Part shown: positions 1 to 7,536 of the stretch, piece after piece
How positions within the stretch are numbered: the stretch's first letter is position 1
Layout: every line of letters starts with the position of its first letter
NCBI GenBank assembly: GCA_937921595.1
Contig: CAKZTD010000102.1
Location: 1 to 41,456, forward strand
Direction of reading: 5' to 3'
Length of the DNA stretch: 41,456 bases
Origin: an uncultured Saprospiraceae bacterium
GTDB taxonomy: Bacteria > Bacteroidota > Bacteroidia > Chitinophagales > Saprospiraceae
The notes under the pieces: generated by a model
The model's input: only the letters and a program-made list of their open reading frames with translations
The model's database searches: none
What the model was told of the DNA's origin: nothing
Made by a program: the position numbers and the translations under genes

Positions 1-221
1 GTACATCAATAATTTTCATTATTGAATCGTACTGATTCGCATTTTATCACTTTCTTTTTTTGTGCTGCTTGAAATAATCATCATAATTATTTCTTGCTTT
101 CCAACAGTGTCAATGAACTTTCTTCCGAAGGGAAAAATTTCACAAATCGCAATTGACTAGCTTCTTTCTTTCTTCGGTATTTTCTTAAATATTATTGTCT
201 AAAAATGCCTTTCTTCAAAGG
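1..221 (-). other. Untranslated leader, probably of an rRNA operon off the left edge
   Basis: No open reading frame is supported here. Read leftward, this stretch follows a consensus promoter and contains GTTCATTGACA (plus-strand 109-119). That closely resembles the GTTCTTTGACA element commonly found in Bacteroidota leaders ahead of 16S rRNA. It is followed by A-rich spacer sequence and a small inverted repeat at the very edge. 16S rRNA itself is not in the window. The rRNA assignment is inference from leader appearance and promoter strength; a highly expressed mRNA leader is the alternative. Confidence 0.45.
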
Positions 222-227
222 CGAGTG

Positions 228-258
228 CAAATATAGGTCAATTTAGAGTAGTAGTCAA
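228..258 (-). promoter_or_regulatory. Strong leftward Bacteroidota-type promoter
   Basis: On the minus strand a -7 element TATATTTG (plus 228-235) lies 20 bp from a TTG -33 element (plus 256-258). This matches the TTG-n19-21-TAnnTTTG consensus of Bacteroidota sigma-ABfr. Transcription would run left from about position 221 and leave the window. Confidence 0.6.
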
Positions 259-428
259 GCTTTTATTTGGTTTTTTATCAAAAAAATGTGTTTTATTTTG
301 TAAAACAAGGGAAAATTCTCATTTAGCGAAAATAATGTTTTATAAAAAACTATTAATCAGCAATTTAAGTATTACAAAATACTTTAATTTTCTATAAAAA
401 TATTTGAAAAAAATAATCTTTTTTTTGG

Positions 429-836
429 TTATTTACCAATAGGCTGGCCTGCTTTCATCCATGCTGTAATTCCGCCCTTTAAATCATACACTTTTCCAAA
501 TCCATTTTCTTGAAATATTGCAGCACTTTTAGCACTTCGCCCTCCACTTTTGCAATATACTAGCACTGGCTTTGACTTATCTAAAGAAATAATTTGAGAT
601 TTAAAATCAGGAGACCTGTAATTGATATTTTTAGCATTTGAGATATACCCTTCAGCAAATTCTTCAGGAGTTCTTACATCTATCAATTGATGGTCCTTCA
701 TCATTAGTTTTGAAAATAGATCAATATCGACTATCTCAGATACAGAGTCATCAGTAGAAGAAGTAGGTGTTCCGTTTTTACAAGCTAGAGTTATTAGCAA
801 AAAGCTAATTGATAGTATTTTGAATTTTGACATCAT
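429..836 (-). CDS. Rhodanese-like domain lipoprotein
   Basis: A 135-residue exported single-domain rhodanese. The N-terminus is a lipoprotein signal (hydrophobic residues 7-18, lipidation Cys19 in TLAC; the -3 Thr is slightly off consensus). The remainder is one rhodanese fold, with the DVRTPEEFAEGYI segment and the active-site loop YCKSGGRSAKSA. The Cys nucleophile is present, so a persulfide-carrying activity is plausible; the physiological sulfur donor and acceptor are unknown. Two consecutive ATG codons start the gene and either may be used. It stands alone: its upstream neighbour rpsA ends in its own terminator. Family assignment is firm, specific function is not. Confidence 0.88.
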   Translation of the reverse strand: MMSKFKILSISFLLITLACKNGTPTSSTDDSVSEIVDIDLFSKLMMKDHQLIDVRTPEEFAEGYISNAKNINYRSPDFKSQIISLDKSKPVLVYCKSGGRSAKSAAIFQENGFGKVYDLKGGITAWMKAGQPIGK

Positions 837-990
837 GTTTTTTTTTAATCACAAGATAAGTAAGAAGTTTAAAAACGAATTAATGAAAGACTATATAATC
901 TTCTGAAGTTCAAATACACGAAACTACACTACTTAACCTTATCCAAAACAACAATAGCTCTAAACTCGAAAGAGCATTTTTTACAAAAAA

Positions 991-1018
991 AAATCCCTGA
1001 TCAAAAGACCAGGGATTT
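991..1018 (-). terminator. rho-independent terminator of rpsA
   Basis: A stem AAATCCCTG/CAGGGATTT around an A-rich loop, followed on the minus strand by a run of nine T. It sits 25 bp beyond the rpsA stop codon. Confidence 0.85.
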
Positions 1019-1042
1019 ATATAATTGATTAAAATCATTCAA

Positions 1043-3340
1043 TTATTTACCACCATCTAGCTCATCTTGCCACTTTTTCAATTCATCCCACTTTCCTTCG
1101 GCAGCCATTTTAGCTTGATCTGGCCATGTGGTTGGATCATGCATTTTGTAACGATTACCTGCAGCAGCTAAGATCTCACGAATAGCATCAGGTGCAGCTT
1201 CTGCTAACTGAGTATAAGTGTTTAATCCTCCTTCATGCAGTAACTGCTCAATTTTAGGTCCGATGCCTTCAACTTTTTTATAGTCATCAACATCACCTGT
1301 AACTGGTGCAGCAACTTCCTCTACTACTTCTTCAGTAACATCTTCTACTACTTCTTCCACAACCTCCTCTACCACTTCTGGTTCAGGTTTTGGTTCTGGC
1401 TTCGGTTCAGGTTTTGGAGCTGCTGCAGCTGCAGGAGCATCATTACCTTGAAGTTGTTCTTTCAACTGAGAGAACACAGACAAGTCACCTAAAGTAGTTT
1501 TCTCAACTTTTGATTGAGTAGATTTTATAGAAGAACGCGTTTCTTTACGTACTGTATCTTTCTCTTTTCTTACTGTGTCATCAGCTTCTCTTCTGATGTC
1601 ATCTAAGTAACGAAGGTGAGAAACAAGGATACGTTTATCATCACGGTTAAATTCAATAACCTTAACAGTTAATTGTTCTTCGACGTTCGCCAATTTACCA
1701 TCTTCTTTTTTCATGTGCTTGATAGGAGCAAATGCTTCAAGACCATAAGGTAATTGAACGATCACACCACGATCATCTCTTCTAACTACTGTTGCTTCAT
1801 GGTAAGAACCTACTGGGAATACATTTTCGAAAGTATCCCATGGGTTTTCTTCAATCTGCTTGTGTCCAAGAGAAAGTTTACGGCTGTCTTTATCGATATC
1901 AAGAATTACTATCTCGATTTGATTTCCAACTTTAGTAAACTCAGAAGGGTGAGAATAACGCTTAGTCCAAGAAAGGTCAGAAATATGAACCATTCCTCCA
2001 ATACCTTCTTGTAATTCAACAAATACCCCATAAGGTGTAAGGTTCTTCACCTCCCCACTAAATCTAGCATCAACAGGGAATTGTTTTTCGATTTCACTCC
2101 ATGGATCATCAGAAAGTTGTTTAACACTTAATGACATTTTTCTTTCATCTCTATCAATAGTAACGATTTTTGCTTCGTACTCTTGACCAAGTTTGAAGTG
2201 CTCTCTTGCATTGATTGGTTGATTGCTCCAAGTAACCTCAGAAACGTGGATCAAGCCTTCAACACCAGGTTGAATTTCAAGGAATGCACCGTAATCTTCA
2301 ATATTAACGATTTTACCTTTAACTACTGAACCTTCTTTAACTTCAGCATCCAATACTTCCCATGGATGTGGTTGAAGTTGTTTTAAACCAAGAGAAATAC
2401 GTTTTTTGTTCTCATCAAAGTCAAGAACAACAACGCTAATTTTCTGATTTAATGCAAGAATTTCAGATGGGTGGTTGATACGACCCCAAGAAATATCAGT
2501 AATATAAAGTAGACCATCTACTCCACCAAGATCAAGGAATGCACCGAAGTCAGTAATGTTTTTCACTAAACCTTCAAGTACTTGACCTTTTTCTAATTTA
2601 CCAATGATTGCTTCTCTCTGCTCAGCAAGATCAGATTCAATCAATGCTTTGTGAGAAATTACCGCATTCTTAATCTGCTCGTTAATTTTGACAACTTTGA
2701 ATTCCATTGTCTTACCAACGTATGCATCATAATCAATGATCGGCTTGATATCAATTTGAGAACCAGGAAGGAATGTTTCTAAACCACCACAATCTGCAAT
2801 TAAACCACCTTTCGTTTTAGAAACAATGATACCTGTAATAACAGAGCCATTTGTAAAAGAATCTACGATACTTTCCCAAGCTCTTAGTAATTTAGCTTTT
2901 CTTCTTGAAAGAACTAATTGTCCTCTTTCATCTTCTTGTTGCTCTACATATACCTCTACTGAATCCCCAACTTTCAAGTCTGGAATATCACGGAATTCAG
3001 AAAGTGAGACTAGACCATCAGATTTGAATCCGATATCTAATACAACATCACCATCGTGAATTGCAGATACAGCACCTTTTACGATTTCACTTTCGATCAA
3101 GGCACTTAAAGTACTTTCGTATTCGGCTAGGTAATCTTCGATTTCTTTTTCGGTATAAGGAAGACCATGTTTTTTGGTCTGAGTCCAATCGAAATCGTCG
3201 TGAGCAGTTTTAAGCAAAGCTGCATTCGGGTCTTCTACTAACTCCGTTACAGCAATTTCGTTAACAGAAGTATCTTCTGTTTTTACAACAGGAGCACCAG
3301 CTTTAGGCGCTTCTTTGTTGAGATCCTTTTCTTCTGACAT
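1043..3340 (-). CDS. rpsA: 30S ribosomal protein S1 with C-terminal helix-hairpin-helix extension
   Basis: Binds mRNA and delivers it to the 30S subunit. Six S1 (OB-fold) repeats can be read in order, each about 75 residues, several with the GAFxxL/GLxHxS pattern (VKNITDFGAFLDLGG, VNIEDYGAFLEI, VKNLTPYGVFVEL). After a charged helix comes a low-complexity PKPEPKPEPE and VVEEVVEE linker. The last ~80 residues contain VEGIGPKIEQLLHEGG, a helix-hairpin-helix-like motif, then a W/K-rich tail. That tail is not part of canonical S1, which is usually around 560-600 residues. The start is placed at MSEEKDLN (ATG 3338-3340), typical of S1 N-termini; an in-frame ATG 15 codons upstream (3385) is possible. 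A consensus promoter lies at 3450-3457 and a terminator follows the gene. Confidence 0.95.
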   Translation of the reverse strand: MSEEKDLNKEAPKAGAPVVKTEDTSVNEIAVTELVEDPNAALLKTAHDDFDWTQTKKHGLPYTEKEIEDYLAEYESTLSALIESEIVKGAVSAIHDGDVVLDIGFKSDGLVSLSEFRDIPDLKVGDSVEVYVEQQEDERGQLVLSRRKAKLLRAWESIVDSFTNGSVITGIIVSKTKGGLIADCGGLETFLPGSQIDIKPIIDYDAYVGKTMEFKVVKINEQIKNAVISHKALIESDLAEQREAIIGKLEKGQVLEGLVKNITDFGAFLDLGGVDGLLYITDISWGRINHPSEILALNQKISVVVLDFDENKKRISLGLKQLQPHPWEVLDAEVKEGSVVKGKIVNIEDYGAFLEIQPGVEGLIHVSEVTWSNQPINAREHFKLGQEYEAKIVTIDRDERKMSLSVKQLSDDPWSEIEKQFPVDARFSGEVKNLTPYGVFVELQEGIGGMVHISDLSWTKRYSHPSEFTKVGNQIEIVILDIDKDSRKLSLGHKQIEENPWDTFENVFPVGSYHEATVVRRDDRGVIVQLPYGLEAFAPIKHMKKEDGKLANVEEQLTVKVIEFNRDDKRILVSHLRYLDDIRREADDTVRKEKDTVRKETRSSIKSTQSKVEKTTLGDLSVFSQLKEQLQGNDAPAAAAAPKPEPKPEPKPEPEVVEEVVEEVVEDVTEEVVEEVAAPVTGDVDDYKKVEGIGPKIEQLLHEGGLNTYTQLAEAAPDAIREILAAAGNRYKMHDPTTWPDQAKMAAEGKWDELKKWQDELDGGK

Positions 3341-3449
3341 AAAGGGATTCTCGATTTGCAATCTGTTTTTTATAGATTCTCCCATACTCTTATGGAGCTA
3401 AATTAGAATCAAAATTAACAGACAAGGTTAAGAATATTTTTTAGCGGTG

Positions 3450-3457
3450 CAAAGGTA
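3450..3457 (-). promoter_or_regulatory. -7 element of the rpsA promoter
   Basis: The minus strand reads TACCTTTGC, a textbook Bacteroidota TAnnTTTG -7 box, about 110 bp upstream of the chosen rpsA start. No clear TTG -33 element is seen. It overlaps the open frame upstream of the acyl-CoA ligase, which argues against that gene starting upstream of about 3469. Confidence 0.6.
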
Positions 3458-3573
3458 AGGGTTTTTTATTGATAAAAAAAGGAAATACACTGATTATTAA
3501 ATACTCCAGAATCCTAGCATATCAAGGCCACAATTATAAGGTACACTATAAGGAAATCATCAGGTTCGATCAC

Positions 3574-3588
3574 TTGACGTTTCGTCAA
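3574..3588. promoter_or_regulatory. Perfect palindrome TTGACG-TTT-CGTCAA, possible operator
   Basis: A 6-3-6 perfect inverted repeat 51 bp upstream of the acyl-CoA ligase start. Its left half TTGACG could also serve as a -33/-35 element, with TATTTTG at 3603-3609 as an imperfect -7 box. A repressor site overlapping the promoter is a reasonable inference; the binding protein is unknown. Confidence 0.4.
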
Positions 3589-3639
3589 AAGCAAAAAAAT
3601 TGTATTTTGGAGCATAAACCTTTTAATACGACTATCAAT

Positions 3640-5307
3640 ATGACTGATCAAAGACCTTGGCTACAGAAATACCCAAGTGGTATCCCTGCCAACATAAATC
3701 CTGATGAATATTCTTGTTTAATAGATTTATTTGAAGACACTTTTGAAAAATACCGAAAGCAAATAGCCTTCACTTGCATGGGCAAGGATATGACTTTTGA
3801 TCAGCTCGACAAACAATCTAAACAATTTGGAGCTTACCTAATTTCTCGCGGCTTGGAACCAGGAGACAAGATCGCCTTAATGATGCCTAATCTTTTACAG
3901 TATCCGATCGCTTTATTTGGAGCACTTCGAGCTGGCCTTGTTGTCGTAAATACAAACCCTCTCTATACGCCAAGAGAAATGCGACACCAGTTCACCGATG
4001 CAGGAGTAAAGGCAATAGTGATTGCAGAAAATTTTGCTTCTAATCTTGAGAAGGTCATGAAAGATACACAGATCAAAACGGTAATCGTGACTAGCATTGG
4101 AGAGTTATTAGGAACAGTAAAAGGAACAATTACAAATTTCGTGGTTCGGTCTGTAAAAAAAATGGTTCCCAAGTTTAACATCCCTAATACCGTGAGTTTT
4201 AGTGAAGCAGTGAAACAAGGGAAAAAATTTACGCTACCAGATTATAAAAGTAATCCAGACGATGTCATTCTTTTGCAATATACAGGAGGCACAACAGGTG
4301 TTGCCAAAGGAGCTATGTTGACGAACCGAAACCTAGTCTCTAATATGGTTCAAATTAGAGCAGTGATGTTGCCTTTTTTAAAAGACGGTGAAGAGGTCGC
4401 CTTATCTCCTTTACCGATGTATCATATTTTCGCTTTCTCTGTCAATTGCCTAGCATTGATGAGCATTGGTACTAGAACCGTTTTAATTGTAAATCCTCGA
4501 GATTTAAAAACGGTAATAGATGCTTTTAAAAAACATACCATCACCGTAATGACAGGAGTGAACACCTTATTTAATGCCTTGGTTAATCACGCCGATTTTG
4601 GGAAACTGAAGTTTGACCTAAAGGTTACTGCTGGTGGAGGAATGGCTGTACAAAAAGCGGTTGCAGAAAAATGGCAAAAAGTAACTGGATGTATTCTTTC
4701 GGAAGGTTATGGAATGACAGAGTCTTCTCCTGTTGCAAGTTTTAACCCATTAGATGATACTGGTCGGATTGGAACGATTGGCCTGCCGATCCCTTCGACA
4801 GACATGAGAATTGTCGATGACAATAAACACCCTCTTCCAGTGGGCGAGGTTGGTGAAATACAAATAAAAGGACCTCAGGTCATGAAGGGTTATTATAACA
4901 AGCCAGAGGAAACTACAAATGTCATTACTCCTGACGGCTGGCTATGTACCGGAGATATTGGAAAGATGTCAGCAGATGGTTATTTCCAAATTGTGGATCG
5001 AAAGAAAGATATGATTTTAGTTTCCGGATTTAATGTGTACCCGAATGAGATTGAAGATGTGATTGCCATGCATCCTAAAGTTTTGGAAGTAGCAGCAATT
5101 GGTGTTCCTCATCCTTCGTCTGGAGAAGTCGTCAAAGTATGCGTTGTTAAAAAAGATAAATCCTTAGATGAAAAAGAATTGATTGCTTACTGCCGTGAAA
5201 ACCTGACAGGATATAAAGTACCAAAGCATGTTGAGTTTAGAAAGGAATTACCGAAAACGAATGTTGGAAAGATTTTACGAAGAGCTTTACGAGATGAACA
5301 GAAGTAA
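3640..5307 (+). CDS. fadD: Long-chain fatty acid--CoA ligase (AMP-forming)
   Basis: Activates long-chain fatty acids to acyl-CoA through an acyl-adenylate, feeding beta-oxidation or lipid synthesis. All ANL-superfamily signatures are present (numbered from the chosen start): P-loop YTGGTTGVAKG at 214-224, GYGMTE at 356-361, GWLCTGD at 433-439, hinge/signature DRKKDMILVSGFNVYPNE at 453-470, and the C-terminal catalytic Lys in TNVGKILRR (K544). The frame is open upstream to 3469, but that part overlaps the rpsA promoter and is unlike the family. Starting at ATG 3640 gives 555 residues, the usual FadD length. It is a single-gene unit, divergent from rpsA. Exact chain-length preference cannot be read. 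Confidence 0.92.
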   Translation: MTDQRPWLQKYPSGIPANINPDEYSCLIDLFEDTFEKYRKQIAFTCMGKDMTFDQLDKQSKQFGAYLISRGLEPGDKIALMMPNLLQYPIALFGALRAGLVVVNTNPLYTPREMRHQFTDAGVKAIVIAENFASNLEKVMKDTQIKTVIVTSIGELLGTVKGTITNFVVRSVKKMVPKFNIPNTVSFSEAVKQGKKFTLPDYKSNPDDVILLQYTGGTTGVAKGAMLTNRNLVSNMVQIRAVMLPFLKDGEEVALSPLPMYHIFAFSVNCLALMSIGTRTVLIVNPRDLKTVIDAFKKHTITVMTGVNTLFNALVNHADFGKLKFDLKVTAGGGMAVQKAVAEKWQKVTGCILSEGYGMTESSPVASFNPLDDTGRIGTIGLPIPSTDMRIVDDNKHPLPVGEVGEIQIKGPQVMKGYYNKPEETTNVITPDGWLCTGDIGKMSADGYFQIVDRKKDMILVSGFNVYPNEIEDVIAMHPKVLEVAAIGVPHPSSGEVVKVCVVKKDKSLDEKELIAYCRENLTGYKVPKHVEFRKELPKTNVGKILRRALRDEQK

Positions 5308-5352
5308 GTTATAATCAAAAAGCAGTTTTATTAATAATTGGTATACACCACA

Positions 5353-6693
5353 CTACTCTAACCAGATTGGTGTGGCAACTAATTTGCGATAATAAATAGA
5401 GTCGGTTGCTTTTGGAAACTTTCTGCGGTTTACTTTTAATATATGCTTCCCTCTAGGGATATGGTCTAAATCAATTATCGTTTTAAGGCCTTCTTCTCCA
5501 TAAGCATCATCTACATAAAAGTAATAATCTAAGTCTTGGTATAAACTATCATTGATATACACTTGGTACAATTGAGATACACAATCTAGTAAAGAATCCG
5601 GCGGTGAATGCTTCCTTTTTTCTTTACTACTGCTACTACCTCCCCAAACAAGATCCGTCCCTAATCCTGATTCTTCGTCAGGAGTCAAAGATGGACAGAT
5701 CTCCTTTATCAACTCATCATCTCTTCTTGCATTGTACTTTATAAACAATTCTAAGAATCCATTTTTGATATATTTAGAAGGGATAGAAATCGACCGCATT
5801 CGACTATCCTCATCTCGGGTATCCTCAAAATAACGATCTTTTAATTCATAATCTCCTTTGATTTCTGGGATATACAAATTTATTGATGTATCCACGGTAA
5901 ACATGAATACAATTACAATGAAATACGGAACCAGAAAAAGCCCCACACGTCTACCAAATCTATTATCAATTAAATTATAATACAATGGACGATACAACCA
6001 GGAAAATGTGATGATACTAAAAACTCTATAGATTGGATAATACCAGATTGCGATCCATCTTTTCTTTTTAAAAAAGCCCAAACTTACAAAATCTAAAAAA
6101 TAAAGAAGTCCACAAAAAAGAATAAATATCGCAACTGCCATACAGATAAACTGTACAACCTTCGATGGATCATTATTCATAATGGGATTTAATAATTGTG
6201 TATACAAACCCATGAAAAGAATAAAAAGAAACAAGGAGATGATCATAAATACGATCAAAAAAGTAAAGGCAAAAATCACGCTGCTGATATCCTCCAATCG
6301 CTGAATAAAGCCATCAAAGGAACCAAGTTTTTTTTGCATGAACTTATCGAAAGGTTTTGCAAATTTCAGTTCCTCGAAATCAATCTCACCGGATATTGAT
6401 CGTAAACCAATTGCTGAGATCCACATCCCTCGAAAAACAAGATGGAGGATTAGGTTTATAAAAACAAAAAATACACTCCCATACAAAATACTGGAAAATA
6501 AGGTGAGTGCTCCAAATTGAGAGTCAATCCCTTCTGAAATAACCTGTAATCTCGAAGCGTAATTTGAGATTGGTTCAAAAGTAGCTGCCGTCAAAAATAT
6601 GGCAAATCCAGAAACCAATAGTTCTAACTGCCAGCTTTCTACTTGTAGTCGGTCTAATAATTCTTTGAGTTTGTTTTTTGATTCGGAAGACAT
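5353..6693 (-). CDS. Polytopic membrane protein of unknown function
   Basis: I do not recognise a family. The 446-residue product begins with a short charged amphipathic helix (MSSESKNKLKELLDRL), then about six hydrophobic spans: roughly residues 25-42, 60-90, 135-165, 175-205, 215-240 and 255-280. A ~160-residue C-terminal soluble domain follows, rich in Asp, Tyr and Arg. The start at ATG 6691-6693 is chosen because the longer frame (to 6741 or beyond) would run into the mscL terminator hairpin. It follows mscL on the same strand but is separated from it by that terminator, and it converges on fadD with only about 45 bp between the stops. Confidence 0.75.
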   Translation of the reverse strand: MSSESKNKLKELLDRLQVESWQLELLVSGFAIFLTAATFEPISNYASRLQVISEGIDSQFGALTLFSSILYGSVFFVFINLILHLVFRGMWISAIGLRSISGEIDFEELKFAKPFDKFMQKKLGSFDGFIQRLEDISSVIFAFTFLIVFMIISLFLFILFMGLYTQLLNPIMNNDPSKVVQFICMAVAIFILFCGLLYFLDFVSLGFFKKKRWIAIWYYPIYRVFSIITFSWLYRPLYYNLIDNRFGRRVGLFLVPYFIVIVFMFTVDTSINLYIPEIKGDYELKDRYFEDTRDEDSRMRSISIPSKYIKNGFLELFIKYNARRDDELIKEICPSLTPDEESGLGTDLVWGGSSSSKEKRKHSPPDSLLDCVSQLYQVYINDSLYQDLDYYFYVDDAYGEEGLKTIIDLDHIPRGKHILKVNRRKFPKATDSIYYRKLVATPIWLE

Positions 6694-6742
6694 TAAAGCG
6701 TTTTGTTTTTCTAAAAATAGAACTAAAAAGTAGATAAACAAA

Positions 6743-6774
6743 AAAAGCAGCTGTCCGATTGGACAACTGCTTTT
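6743..6774 (-). terminator. rho-independent terminator of mscL
   Basis: Stem AAAAGCAG-C-TGTCC / GGACA-A-CTGCTTTT with a GATT loop and one internal mismatch. A T-run follows on the minus strand. It lies 23 bp past the mscL stop and upstream of the chosen start of the next gene. Confidence 0.85.
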
Positions 6775-6796
6775 AATATTTTCAAAATGTGATTTT

Positions 6797-7195
6797 TTAT
6801 TTCTTAAGTGCGTCCCTGATCTCTGCTAATAAATCCTCAGCAGAAGGTCCAGCAGGAGCTTCCTCTGCTTTCTTTTGCATTTTGTTGTAAGACTTAACAA
6901 CTAAAAACATTACAAAGCCTACGATCAATAAATTGATAATTGTATTAATCCATGCACCATAACGGATTGCATTCTCAGCAACATAGCCATCAGTCCCTTC
7001 AGTCCCCACAGCAGGTGATAAAATGTGTCTAATATTTGAAAAATCCATTCCTCCTGTAGCTTCCCCAACAACAGGCATCACGATGTCATTTACAAATCCA
7101 GTAACAACTAAACCGATAGCGCCAGCCATAATTACAGCTACTGCAAATTCGACAACGTTGCCGGTCATGATAAAATCTTTAAATTCCTTAAACAT
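6797..7195 (-). CDS. mscL: Large-conductance mechanosensitive channel MscL
   Basis: Homopentameric inner-membrane safety valve that opens under membrane tension during hypo-osmotic shock. At 132 residues it has the standard family length. The N-terminal amphipathic helix and first transmembrane span show the hallmark FKDFIMTGNVVEFAVAVIMAGA..VTGFVNDIVMP. A periplasmic loop spans about residues 48-77, TM2 is WINTIINLLIVGFVMFLVVKS, and the cytoplasmic C-terminal helix is AEEAPAGPSAEDLLAEIRDALKK. The gene is monocistronic, followed by a strong terminator. Upstream it is separated from acn by about 340 bp. Confidence 0.97.
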   Translation of the reverse strand: MFKEFKDFIMTGNVVEFAVAVIMAGAIGLVVTGFVNDIVMPVVGEATGGMDFSNIRHILSPAVGTEGTDGYVAENAIRYGAWINTIINLLIVGFVMFLVVKSYNKMQKKAEEAPAGPSAEDLLAEIRDALKK

Positions 7196-7483
7196 AATTT
7201 TTGTTTTTAAAGTCAGTTAAAAAATAGGTTTTGATAGTTAAAATTTTCTTTTAGTAGTAATAGTATGTTTAGTCAATTGCAATTAACTCTGACTAGGTTA
7301 TGTTATGGTATGGGATGGAATATAAATACTGATTGAACATCAGATTGATAGACGTAATTTAGACAGAAAATTATAGAAAACGTCACATTTTTTAAAAAAA
7401 ATACAAACATCTATTAAAAGACATCACTCAAGATTAAACACAACTCTTTGATAACCAATATTAAAAATAAAAACATCCCAATA
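7196..7483. other. Non-coding gap between mscL and the acn terminator
   Basis: AT-rich, with no supported reading frame. A perfect 10-bp palindrome AATTGCAATT is at 7275-7284 and a G/T-rich tract (GGTATGGGATGG) at about 7305-7317. The mscL promoter must lie here, but I cannot identify a consensus TAnnTTTG box with confidence. Confidence 0.5.
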
Positions 7484-7518
7484 AAAAAGCCGACCTGGAT
7501 ATTCCAAATCGGCTTTTT
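7484..7518 (-). terminator. rho-independent terminator of acn
   Basis: Outer stem AAAAAGCCGA/TCGGCTTTTT (10 bp) with inner pairs TGGA/TCCA. An A-run lies on one side and a T-run on the other, so it could stop transcription in both directions. It lies just beyond the aconitase stop codon. Confidence 0.85.
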
Positions 7519-7536
7519 GTATCGTCACCTAATTAC

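Noticed and set aside
3469-3639. Open frame upstream of the acyl-CoA ligase ATG (57 extra codons)
   Set aside because: It begins 12 bp from the rpsA -7 box, contains a palindrome typical of regulatory DNA, and the extra residues do not resemble the family N-terminus.
5348-5374. Hairpin CCACAC/GTGTGG between fadD and the membrane protein gene as a terminator
   Set aside because: Only six pairs, a 15-nt loop, overlap with coding sequence and no T-run.
6694-6766. Longer N-terminus or separate small ORF ahead of the unknown membrane protein
   Set aside because: It would be translated from sequence containing the mscL terminator; the ATG at 6693 lies just after it.
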